This document shows positions 8,537 to 16,164 of a stretch of DNA of 64,000 nt, piece after piece; position 1 is the first letter of the stretch, and each line of letters starts with the position of its first letter. The translations under genes were made by a program, and so were the position numbers. The DNA lies in the NCBI RefSeq assembly GCF_009707955.1, contig NZ_WMDQ01000016.1:19441-83440 (forward strand), read 5' to 3'. The stretch is from Flavobacterium sp. LC2016-13. Its GTDB lineage: Bacteria; Bacteroidota; Bacteroidia; Flavobacteriales; Flavobacteriaceae. The notes beneath the pieces are model-generated. The model was not told the DNA's origin. It made no database searches and saw only the letters and a program-made list of their open reading frames with translations.

Positions 8537-8992
8537 ATGATAGAAAGTATTTCCATAAAAATAACAAATCCAGATGAAAAAGTTGCAGCAATTATAGATG
8601 AATTGTCAGCAAATCTATATCTTCGTTTTGGAAGCGATGGAAAAAATTCTTTTACGGACTGGCAATATGAAAATTCAAAATTTGTATTTGTAATAGCTGA
8701 AATCGATAATGAAATTGTAGGCTGTGGAGCGATTAGACCAATTGATGATACTATTGGCGAAGTTAAACGTATGTATTCAAAATTTCCCGGAAAGAAAATT
8801 GGACAAACAATATTAGCTTTTTTAGAAGACAAAGCAAAAACAATTGGCTTCACTGATTTAGTTTTAGAGACCCGGATAAAAAATCAAGATGCAATTCAAT
8901 TCTACCAAAAACAAGGATACAAAGTAATTCAGAATTACGGAAAATATAGCGATCGACCAGAAGCTATTTGTTTCGGAAAATCTTTGAAATAA
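8537..8992 (+). CDS. GNAT family N-acetyltransferase
   Basis: This 151-aa single-domain acetyltransferase probably uses acetyl-CoA. The GNAT core is visible: VFVIAEIDNEIVGCGAIRP (beta 2-4), EVKRMYSKFPGKKIGQTILAFLEDKA (motif A, with a divergent Q/R-x-x-G-x-G/A loop read as PGKKIGQ) and LVLETRIKNQDAIQFYQKQGYKVI (motif B). The substrate cannot be inferred. The PaiB-like gene starts 11 bp downstream, which suggests the two are co-transcribed. Confidence 0.88.
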   Translation: MIESISIKITNPDEKVAAIIDELSANLYLRFGSDGKNSFTDWQYENSKFVFVIAEIDNEIVGCGAIRPIDDTIGEVKRMYSKFPGKKIGQTILAFLEDKAKTIGFTDLVLETRIKNQDAIQFYQKQGYKVIQNYGKYSDRPEAICFGKSLK

Positions 8993-9003
8993 AAATAAAA
9001 GAG

Positions 9004-9618
9004 ATGTATACACCAGAGATATATAAAAACGAAGATCCGGAATCGATCAGAGCTTTTTTGAAAGAAAATAGTTTTGGAATCCTCATTAATCAAACTCACG
9101 GGAAATTATGTGCAACACATATTCCGATAGAACTTGAAGTTAATGCTGACGGAAAAGAAATCCTGCAGGGTCATATTTCTAAACTGAATCCGCAAGCAGA
9201 AGGTTTTACAGAAAATGATCAGGTTTTGGCTGTGTTTTCAGGAGCGCATAGTTACATTTCTTCTTCCTGGTACGATCATGAAAATGTTCCCACATGGAAT
9301 TACATAGCTGTACATATTTACGGACGCATCAAGATTGTAGATTATGATACTTCGGTAGAACAGCTTAAAAAATTAGTTGACAAATATGAAGCAGGTTCCG
9401 AAAATCCGGTTCGTGTTGAAGATTTATCAGCAAAAACAATGCGCGAAGCCAGAGGAATATTTGGTTTTGAGATTGAAATTGATGAAATTCAGGCTACGAA
9501 AAAACTCTCACAAAACAGAGACGATCATAATTATAAGAATATAATTTCTGAATTAGAAAAAACCAAAAACCCTCAATCTGTCGCTCTGGCAGCCGAAATG
9601 TCAAAATGCAGAAAGTAA
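9004..9618 (+). CDS. PaiB-like FMN-binding protein
   Basis: The start MYTPEIYKNED matches the PaiB/transcriptional-regulator-like family, which opens MY(T/I)P; an upstream in-frame extension would overlap the GNAT gene and lacks similarity. The family has a flavin-binding split-barrel fold. Features include QTHGKLCATHIPIEL, the SAHSYISSSWY-like strand (FSGAHSYISSSWYDHENVPTWNY, shown here in shortened form) and AVHIYGRI. In Bacillus PaiB is associated with repression of protease and sporulation genes and is paired with the acetyltransferase PaiA; here a GNAT gene also precedes it, a similar pairing. DNA binding by this protein is not shown by sequence. Confidence 0.82.
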   Translation: MYTPEIYKNEDPESIRAFLKENSFGILINQTHGKLCATHIPIELEVNADGKEILQGHISKLNPQAEGFTENDQVLAVFSGAHSYISSSWYDHENVPTWNYIAVHIYGRIKIVDYDTSVEQLKKLVDKYEAGSENPVRVEDLSAKTMREARGIFGFEIEIDEIQATKKLSQNRDDHNYKNIISELEKTKNPQSVALAAEMSKCRK

Positions 9619-9701
9619 ATGGCTTTTAACCATTGAAAATTAGGAATTCATAAGTACATTTGCATCGCAGATTCAGAAATTAAAAAGACAATTAAATTCA
9701 A

Positions 9702-10805
9702 ATGCTTATATATATATTTTACTTTTTTATTGCTATAGTTACTATACAACTTTTTTATTATTTAGGTATTTTTGGGAAATTCGCTTTTGGGAAGCCACAA
9801 AATATTACGCAGCAAAACATTCCTGTTTCAGTAATTGTTTGTGCAAAAAACGAGGAAGAGAATGTAAAAAAATACATTCCGTTATTAGCTGAGCAAAATT
9901 ATCCTGATTTTGAAATTGTTTTAATCGACGATGCTTCAAGCGATGAAACGCTGGAAGTTTTTGAAGAATTTGAAAAACAATATTCAAACATTCGTTTGGT
10001 AAAAGTACAAAACAATGAAGCCTTTTGGGGCAACAAAAAATATGCTTTAACATTAGGAATCAAAGCTTCAAAGAAAGATTACTTATTATTTACTGATGCT
10101 GATTGTTATCCAACTTCAAAAGAATGGATTACATCAATGACTTCGCAATTTACCGAAGAGAAAACTATTGTTTTAGGTTATGGAGGTTATGAAAAAGAGC
10201 GTTCTTTATTGAATAAAATTATTCGATTTGAAACGGTTCTTACAGCTGTACAATATTTTTCATGGGCAAAAGCAGGATTACCATACATGGGAGTTGGTCG
10301 AAATTTAGCCTATAAAAAAGAAGAGTTTTTTAATGTAAACGGTTTTATAGAACACATTCAGGTTCGTTCCGGCGATGATGACTTGTTTATAAATCAGGCA
10401 GCAAACAAAGCCAATACGACAATTGCTTACAACCCTGAAAGTTTTACTTATTCTAAACCTAAACAATCATACGGTGATTGGTTTATTCAAAAACGAAGAC
10501 ACGTTACTACGGCAAATCATTATAAGTTTTTTGATAAAATTCAATTATCATTGTTTTACGGTTCACAATTATTTTTCTTTTTATTAGTTATTATATTATT
10601 GTCTTTCCAATTTCAATGGATAGCTGTATTAGCTTTATTGGCTACACGTTATACAATTGCGTGGACTGTAATGGGCTTTTCTGCAGGAAAATTGCGAGAA
10701 AGAGACCTGAAAATTTGGTTTCCTGTTGTAGAGATAGTGCTTATATTCACACAAATTAATATCTTTATAACTAATATCTTTTCAAAACCGGTACATTGGA
10801 AATAA
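9702..10805 (+). CDS. Membrane glycosyltransferase family 2
   Basis: This 367-aa protein has an N-terminal membrane helix (1-22), a GT-A catalytic domain and C-terminal helices (about 285-345). Catalytic motifs are VIVCAKNEEEN, VLIDDASSDET, the DxD as TDADCYP, then GDDDLF and QKRRH (the QxxRW-like acceptor motif). The architecture matches processive or lipid-linked GT2 enzymes of the inner membrane. Its stop codon overlaps the next gene, encoding a sigma factor, by 10 bp, so the two are translationally linked. Donor and product are unknown. Confidence 0.88.
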   Translation: MLIYIFYFFIAIVTIQLFYYLGIFGKFAFGKPQNITQQNIPVSVIVCAKNEEENVKKYIPLLAEQNYPDFEIVLIDDASSDETLEVFEEFEKQYSNIRLVKVQNNEAFWGNKKYALTLGIKASKKDYLLFTDADCYPTSKEWITSMTSQFTEEKTIVLGYGGYEKERSLLNKIIRFETVLTAVQYFSWAKAGLPYMGVGRNLAYKKEEFFNVNGFIEHIQVRSGDDDLFINQAANKANTTIAYNPESFTYSKPKQSYGDWFIQKRRHVTTANHYKFFDKIQLSLFYGSQLFFFLLVIILLSFQFQWIAVLALLATRYTIAWTVMGFSAGKLRERDLKIWFPVVEIVLIFTQINIFITNIFSKPVHWK

Positions 10806-11347
10806 ATTCTAAAATAGAAAAAGCGAAAAAAGGCGACCAGATCGCCTTTACTTTTTTATTAGATTATTATTGGAATGAAGTCTATGCTTTTATGTTAAAG
10901 CGTACTGAGAATGAAACTACTGCAGAAGATATTACTATTGAAACTTTTTCAAAAGCTTTTGATAAAATTGCAACTTACAACTCCGAGTTTCAATTTAATA
11001 CCTGGCTAATTGCCATTGCCAAAAATGTTTACATAGATTTATTGCGTAAAAAGAAAACTAATCTTTTTATTGAAATTACTGATGCTGAAGATCAGCAGGC
11101 TTATAATATTGCAGACACTACTCCGTCTGCAGAAGATGCTTTAATTAAAGAGCAAAATCTTTCCCGTTTATTACTTTGCATTAAAGAATTAAAACCTCAT
11201 TACCAGGAAGTCATTCAGTTACGATATTTTCAGGAAATGACTTATCAGGAAATTGCGCTCAAAATTGATGAGCCTTTAAGCAATGTAAAAGTAAAACTTC
11301 TTCGTGCTAAAAAATTATTAGCAGAAATTATCGAGCGTAACAGATAA
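10796..11347 (+). CDS. ECF-type RNA polymerase sigma factor
   Basis: The 183-aa protein has sigma-70 region 2 (AFTFLLDYYWNEVYAFML, then AEDITIETFSKAFDKI and FNTWLIAIAKNVYIDLLRKKK) and region 4 (LKPHYQEVIQLRYFQEMTYQEIALKIDEPLSNVKVKLLRAKKLL, given as one block of the helix-turn-helix). The start must be TTG at 10796; no ATG occurs before residue 33, inside region 2. It overlaps the end of the GT2 gene, and no anti-sigma gene is adjacent. A TonB gene follows 159 bp later. Targets cannot be deduced. Confidence 0.9.
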   Translation: MEINSKIEKAKKGDQIAFTFLLDYYWNEVYAFMLKRTENETTAEDITIETFSKAFDKIATYNSEFQFNTWLIAIAKNVYIDLLRKKKTNLFIEITDAEDQQAYNIADTTPSAEDALIKEQNLSRLLLCIKELKPHYQEVIQLRYFQEMTYQEIALKIDEPLSNVKVKLLRAKKLLAEIIERNR

Positions 11348-11506
11348 TTCATTATCTTTAGATAAAGAATAAGATATAATTAACTTTATTCTTAAAACAT
11401 TATAAATTTCTCACAAAAAAAGTTTTTTTTATTTCCGTTCTTAGTTTTAACCAATCCCATTTGGCTTATGATTTAATGTTTACTTAACCTTAAAATCCAA
11501 TTAACT

Positions 11507-12328
11507 ATGTCTAATTCAAGCATCTACGAAACCAAGTGGACAAATCTTGTTTTCGAAAACAAAAACAAAGAGTACGGAGCGTATCAATTACGCCAAGAGA
11601 ATTCCAAAACTACTGTTACAGCACTATTCATGGCGCTGCTATTAATAGCAACCATTGGAAGTATTTCGATGCTGATTAGTAAATTCAGGACGGTAGATCC
11701 AGTAATCATTGATGGGGGCATTAGTATTCCAATAACCCCTGTAAAACTGGACCCAATTATTCAACCAAAACAACCGGAACCAATTGTTCAGCCGAAACAT
11801 CAAAGCACGCCAACATCAACAGACCTTGTTCAATTAACAAATCCTGTTGTAGTTACGAGTAATCAGGCTACAACAGACGTTATTGCGACAAATACGCAAA
11901 ATGTTCCAACTGTAGACAATTCTACAGGAAACGGAAATGCGCTTAATCCATCGCCAACAACTGGAAACGGAGTCGTTGATGTAGCTGAACCTGTAGACCC
12001 AAATTCAGTGCTAAACACAGCTGAATTAGACAAAATGCCTGAATTCCCGGGAGGAATGGGTAAGTTCTATACTTATGTAGGGAATAATTTTACAAGACCA
12101 GAATTAGATGCTGAAAGAACTTTAAAAGTTTATGTTTCTTTTGTAATCGAAAAAGACGGTTCTATAACAGATATCATGGTAAGAAATGATCCTGGTTACG
12201 GAGTTGGTAAAGAAGCCATCCGAGTTTTAAAATCAATAAAAACAAAATGGAGCCCTGGAATATTAAATGGGAAACCAGTTCGCACCGCATACAACCTTCC
12301 GATCACTATAAAAACGGAAGTCGAATAA
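11507..12328 (+). CDS. TonB-family energy transducer
   Basis: The 273-aa protein has a short cytoplasmic N-terminus with the Bacteroidota TonB motif NKEYGAYQLRQ (20-30) and one membrane helix (about 36-57). A Pro/Gln/Thr-rich periplasmic spacer follows (PKQPEPIVQPKHQS), then a C-terminal TonB domain (about 180-272: VYVSFVIEKDGSI, GKEAIRVLKSIKTKWSPGILNGKPVRT). It would transmit proton-motive force from ExbB/ExbD to outer-membrane receptors such as those at 41625, 46213 and 51887. No exbBD lie in this window. Confidence 0.92.
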   Translation: MSNSSIYETKWTNLVFENKNKEYGAYQLRQENSKTTVTALFMALLLIATIGSISMLISKFRTVDPVIIDGGISIPITPVKLDPIIQPKQPEPIVQPKHQSTPTSTDLVQLTNPVVVTSNQATTDVIATNTQNVPTVDNSTGNGNALNPSPTTGNGVVDVAEPVDPNSVLNTAELDKMPEFPGGMGKFYTYVGNNFTRPELDAERTLKVYVSFVIEKDGSITDIMVRNDPGYGVGKEAIRVLKSIKTKWSPGILNGKPVRTAYNLPITIKTEVE

Positions 12329-12337
12329 AAAATAAAA

Positions 12338-12363
12338 GCAGAACTTAGGTTCTGCTTTTTTTA
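12338..12363 (+). terminator. Intrinsic terminator after the tonB-like gene
   Basis: The stem GCAGAAC-TTAG-GTTCTGC is followed by eight Ts. Confidence 0.85.
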
Positions 12364-12522
12364 TGGCTTGAATTCAAACTATTGTTAGATTAATAGCTAT
12401 TAAAATTAATTAATCAACTTCCACTAAAACTTCATTTTCTTAATCTCTTAATGGTAAAACAATATTCTCTTTTTTATTTTTAATTACTTTTACAATACAT
12501 TAAAAACTAAAACAATTTAAAA

Positions 12523-12903
12523 ATGGGAATATTTTCAGCTTTACTTGGTAATGCCGGTTCGGTAAGTCAGGAAGATTTACTTAAAAAATACGGACAACTT
12601 TTAACGGAGAGCGAAGAAATTGAAATGGGTTTTAAATTAATCCGCGATACTTTTATCTTCACTAATAAAAGATTAATTCTGGTTGATGTACAAGGATTAA
12701 CAGGCAGTAAAACCGAATACAAATCGATTGCTTATAGAAGCATTACAAGATTTAGCGTAGAAACGGCAGGAACTTTTGATCTTGATGCCGAATTAAAAAT
12801 TTGGGTTGCGAGTGAATTACAGCCTAGCATTGTAAAACAATTCAATAAATCTGTAAATGTTTATGAAGTACAAAAAGTACTGGCATTTCACGTTTTGGGT
12901 TAA
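12523..12903 (+). CDS. PH-domain protein (bPH / YvbH-like)
   Basis: The 126-aa protein consists almost entirely of a bacterial pleckstrin-homology domain. The diagnostic part is FKLIRDTFIFTNKRLILVDVQGLTGSK (cited across residues 37-63), with TEYKSIAYRSITRFSVETAG and a closing helix (SVNVYEVQKVLAFHVLG). No membrane helix is present. Members form oligomeric rings in structural work on the family, but the cellular role is unclear. It is monocistronic, with its own terminator shared with the convergent M48 gene. Confidence 0.85.
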   Translation: MGIFSALLGNAGSVSQEDLLKKYGQLLTESEEIEMGFKLIRDTFIFTNKRLILVDVQGLTGSKTEYKSIAYRSITRFSVETAGTFDLDAELKIWVASELQPSIVKQFNKSVNVYEVQKVLAFHVLG

Positions 12904-12916
12904 TCATTAAAATATA

Positions 12917-12950
12917 AAACCCGACAAGTTTCTTAAACTGTCGGGTTTTT
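12917..12950. terminator. Bidirectional terminator between the PH and M48 genes
   Basis: The arms AAACCCGACA and TGTCGGGTTT have T-runs on both strands, between convergent genes. Confidence 0.85.
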
Positions 12951-12971
12951 ATATTACGTTGTCAGAAATTA

Positions 12972-13844
12972 TTATTTCTTTTTAGTCGTAGCTTTTTTAG
13001 TTGTTGTAGCTTTCTTAGTTGTCGCTTTTACCGGAGCTGTGTTTACAATTTTTTGTTGTACATAAGCTTTATATAAACCATCTTTTTCAGCTCTTGCTTT
13101 TGCATCATCAGCTCTTTGTTTAGAATCCGGGTGAGAACTCATCATTTTATCGATAAATGAAGCTTCAGTTCCTTCGCTCATTTTAGCTAAAATCCTGAAA
13201 GCAGATTCTTCTGCATTTACATTATAACCATTCTTTTTCAAGAAATTATAAGAGAACAAATCTGCATCAGCCTCTTGTTTGCGGCTAAATTTACTATCAA
13301 TAATAGAGCTTCCTATTTTCCCTAACTGACTATCTGTAACTGTAGCAATTGTAGTAGATTGTGAAGCTGCTGCATCCATCAAAGCTTCTTTTTTATAAGC
13401 AGCTTTTATAGCATCCTGAGAGTCGTGATTAGCAACGTGACCAATTTCGTGACCAATTACAGCAAGCAATTCATTATCGTCCATGATATCCATCAAACCT
13501 GTATATACACGAACACTTCCGTCAGCAGTTGCAAAAGCATTTACTTCCTTTAATTTATATACCTTATAGTTTAAAGTATATCCTTCTCCGGCGCTATGCT
13601 TTCCAAAAACTCGGTTCAATCTTAATGTGTAAGGATCTGTTGCGCTTGCCACTTCGTGTTCTGCATCCAATTTGTCAACAGCAGCCTTAGACAATGCAGC
13701 GGCATCGGCATTACTAAAGGTAAATCCTGTTACTCCTTTTTGAACAGCTCCAATCGCTTTTTCGCCAAAATTAATTTGCGCATTCATTTTAGTAAAACTC
13801 AACGCAGCCAATAAAACTCCAAATACTATAATTTTCTTTTTCAT
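12972..13844 (-). CDS. M48 family zinc metalloprotease, exported
   Basis: A signal peptide (about 1-22, ending MNAQ) precedes an M48 peptidase domain. The zinc motif is HEIGH (132-136), preceded by the DDNELLAVIG helix, and the third ligand lies in SRKQEADADLFSYNF. Members cleave damaged or misassembled envelope proteins; the closest functional model is the periplasmic BepA/LoiP type, but without its TPR domain. The C-terminus is an unusual low-complexity tail of TKKATT repeats. It is transcribed alone, convergent with the PH-domain gene. Confidence 0.9.
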   Translation of the reverse strand: MKKKIIVFGVLLAALSFTKMNAQINFGEKAIGAVQKGVTGFTFSNADAAALSKAAVDKLDAEHEVASATDPYTLRLNRVFGKHSAGEGYTLNYKVYKLKEVNAFATADGSVRVYTGLMDIMDDNELLAVIGHEIGHVANHDSQDAIKAAYKKEALMDAAASQSTTIATVTDSQLGKIGSSIIDSKFSRKQEADADLFSYNFLKKNGYNVNAEESAFRILAKMSEGTEASFIDKMMSSHPDSKQRADDAKARAEKDGLYKAYVQQKIVNTAPVKATTKKATTTKKATTKKK

Positions 13845-14175
13845 GTTTTTTAAAATTTCAATTTAACAACAAATGTACTATTAACAAAATATGAATTTAT
13901 ACAGTTTAAATTTATTTTTTAACAAATAAAGGTATAAATTTTAAATGAGTAAAAATCAACCACATATCATAATTATTCAGCATATCAACAGAAAAATAAA
14001 ATAAATCTTACGTAATTAAATCTGAAAAGCTCTAAACCCAATATTTTAACATTTTAATCACATTATACACAAAGAGGATTTTCTGAAAATCTAATTTTAA
14101 CAGTTTCAAATTAAACTTCAAACTAAATCTCCAAATAAACTACATTGCTTATCTTTGTACTTTGAATTTTGATAT
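13845..14175. other. 331-bp intergenic region between the M48 gene and lipA
   Basis: This AT-rich gap lies between divergent genes. I see a -7 box for each gene (13870-13877 minus, TACATTTG; 14150-14157 plus, TATCTTTG) but no small ORF, stable hairpin or repeat. Confidence 0.6.
14150..14157 (+). promoter_or_regulatory. -7 box of lipA
   Basis: TATCTTTG matches TAnnTTTG, 18 bp before the lipA start, giving a very short leader. Confidence 0.45.
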
Positions 14176-15042
14176 ATGGAAACAGTCATTGAAAATATAC
14201 CAACCGGAAAACCTAAATGGTTAAAAGTAAAACTTCCGATTGGACAAAAATATACTGAACTACGTGGTTTAGTTGATAAATACAGCTTAAATACTATTTG
14301 TACCTCCGGAAGTTGCCCTAATATGGGAGAATGTTGGGGAGAAGGAACAGCAACATTTATGATTTTAGGAAATGTTTGTACACGTTCATGCGGATTTTGC
14401 GGTGTTAAAACCGGAAGACCTGAAACGGTAGATTGGGATGAACCTGAAAAAGTAGCCCGCTCTATCAAAATCATGAACATTAAACATGCAGTAGTTACAA
14501 GTGTTGACAGAGATGATTTGAAAGATGGTGGTTCTATTATCTGGATTGAAACTGTAAAAGCAATCCGAAGAATGAATCCTAACACTACGCTTGAAACTTT
14601 AATTCCGGATTTTCAGGGAATAGAAAGAAACCTTGACCGTATTGTTGAGGCTAATCCTGAAGTTGTTTCTCATAATGTTGAAACTGTACGTCGTTTAACT
14701 CGCGAAGTACGTATTCAGGCAAAATATGATCGTAGTCTTGAAGTTTTACGTTATTTGAAAGAAAAAGGAATTAACAGAACAAAATCTGGAATTATGTTAG
14801 GTCTTGGAGAAACTGAAGAAGAAGTTTTTCAGACAATGACAGATTTACGTAATGCTAATGTTGATGTTGTTACAATTGGTCAATACCTACAGCCAAGTAA
14901 AAAACATCTTCCTGTAAAAGAATTTATTACCCCAGATCAATTCGCTAAATATGAAAAATTTGGTTTAGAATTAGGTTTCCGTCATGTAGAAAGCGGACCT
15001 TTAGTTCGTTCTTCATACAAAGCACAAAAACATATATTATAA
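14176..15042 (+). CDS. lipA: Lipoyl synthase
   Basis: This radical-SAM enzyme inserts two sulfurs into octanoyl groups on E2 and GcvH proteins. Both iron-sulfur sites are complete: the auxiliary cluster cysteines C42, C47 and C53 (CTSGSCPNMGECW) and the radical-SAM triad C68, C72 and C75 (CTRSCGFC). Other family segments are GVKTGRP, TLETLIPDFQG and GLGETEEEV, and it ends with the expected R-S-S-Y region (GPLVRSSYKAQ). At 288 aa it is normal. The gap gene follows across a repeat-filled 97-bp spacer. No lipB lies nearby. Confidence 0.96.
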   Translation: METVIENIPTGKPKWLKVKLPIGQKYTELRGLVDKYSLNTICTSGSCPNMGECWGEGTATFMILGNVCTRSCGFCGVKTGRPETVDWDEPEKVARSIKIMNIKHAVVTSVDRDDLKDGGSIIWIETVKAIRRMNPNTTLETLIPDFQGIERNLDRIVEANPEVVSHNVETVRRLTREVRIQAKYDRSLEVLRYLKEKGINRTKSGIMLGLGETEEEVFQTMTDLRNANVDVVTIGQYLQPSKKHLPVKEFITPDQFAKYEKFGLELGFRHVESGPLVRSSYKAQKHIL

Positions 15043-15051
15043 AAAGGTTAT

Positions 15052-15125
15052 TCGTTTAATTGTTAAATCGTTTAATCACACTGATGATTTAACGATTTAA
15101 CGATTTAACGACTGAACGATTAAAC
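15052..15125. repeat. Inverted repeat plus 8-9 bp tandem units between lipA and gap
   Basis: 15062-15078 and 15085-15101 pair at 16 of 17 positions (core GTTAAATCGTTTAAT). The right arm continues as a short tandem run of ATTTAACG units. It could be a terminator-like structure for lipA; it lacks a clean T-run. Confidence 0.6.
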
Positions 15126-15139
15126 AAATAAACAAGCGT

Positions 15140-16138
15140 TTGAAAACTAGAATTGCTATTAATGGTTTTGGAAGAATTGGAAGAAATTTATTTCGTCTTC
15201 TTTTAAACCATCCTGATATTGAAGTCGTTGCCATTAATGACATTGCTGATAATAAAACAATGTCGCATTTAATAAAATATGACAGTATTCACGGTGTTTT
15301 ACCGTTTAAAGTAAGTCATGACGAAGAAAGTATAATTGTAGATGGAAAACATATTTTGTTTTTTCATGAAAAAAGCATTTTAAATTTAGACTGGGAAAGT
15401 CTTAATATTGATTTTGTAATAGAATCAACAGGTAAATATAAGACCTATGAAGAATTACATGCACATATAAAAGTTGGAGCAAAAAAGGTTATCCTTTCAG
15501 CCCCATCAGAAGTTGACACGATAAAAACTGTTGTTTTAGGAGTAAATGAAAATATTTTAGACGGAACTGAAGTTATTGTTTCAAATGCAAGTTGTACTAC
15601 AAACAATGCTGCTCCGATGATAAAAATCATCGATGAATTATGCGGAATCGAGCAAGCATATATTACAACTATACATTCTTACACTACAGATCAAAGTCTT
15701 CATGACCAGCCACATAAGGATTTAAGGAGAGCAAGAGCTGCAAGTCAGTCAATTGTTCCAACAACTACAGGTGCGGCTAAGGCATTGACAAAAATTTTTC
15801 CTAAATTGCATGAGAAAATAGGTGGATGCGGAATTCGTGTACCGGTTCCGGATGGTTCGCTAACCGACATTACATTCAATGTAAAGCGAGCCGTAACTAT
15901 TGAAGAAATTAATACAGCATTTGAACAAGCCTCAAATTCAAATTTAAAAGGAATATTAGATTACACAGAAGATCCAATCGTTTCGGTTGATGTAATTGGC
16001 AATACAAATTCGTGTTTATTCGACGCGCAACTAACTTCCGTTATTGATAAAATGGTAAAAGTTGTAGGTTGGTATGATAACGAAATTGGCTATTCATCAA
16101 GATTGATAGATTTGATTTTACTGATGAGAAAAGCATAA
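15140..16138 (+). CDS. gap: Glyceraldehyde-3-phosphate dehydrogenase
   Basis: This NAD-dependent enzyme converts glyceraldehyde-3-phosphate to 1,3-bisphosphoglycerate. The N-terminal Rossmann motif is NGFGRIGRN and the NAD-specificity loop is AINDIAD. The catalytic Cys152 lies in SNASCTTNN and His179 in TTIHSYTTDQ, where most enzymes read VHAYTGDQ. The phosphate-binding segment is VPTTTGAA, and it ends GWYDNEIGYSSR. The start is TTG at 15140: an in-frame TGA lies nine codons upstream and no ATG intervenes. The sequence is somewhat divergent from the usual glycolytic GapA, so it may be a second isozyme; an erythrose-4-phosphate role cannot be excluded. Confidence 0.92.
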   Translation: MKTRIAINGFGRIGRNLFRLLLNHPDIEVVAINDIADNKTMSHLIKYDSIHGVLPFKVSHDEESIIVDGKHILFFHEKSILNLDWESLNIDFVIESTGKYKTYEELHAHIKVGAKKVILSAPSEVDTIKTVVLGVNENILDGTEVIVSNASCTTNNAAPMIKIIDELCGIEQAYITTIHSYTTDQSLHDQPHKDLRRARAASQSIVPTTTGAAKALTKIFPKLHEKIGGCGIRVPVPDGSLTDITFNVKRAVTIEEINTAFEQASNSNLKGILDYTEDPIVSVDVIGNTNSCLFDAQLTSVIDKMVKVVGWYDNEIGYSSRLIDLILLMRKA

Positions 16139-16164
16139 AATTCATTGTAAAAGCCTTGCAATAC

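Noticed and set aside
8968..9003. Upstream extension of the PaiB-like gene
   Set aside because: It overlaps the GNAT gene and adds 12 residues without similarity; the family begins at MYTP.
16156..16164. TTG start of the hybrid kinase
   Set aside because: ATG at 16165 gives a standard signal peptide; TTG would add three residues without benefit.
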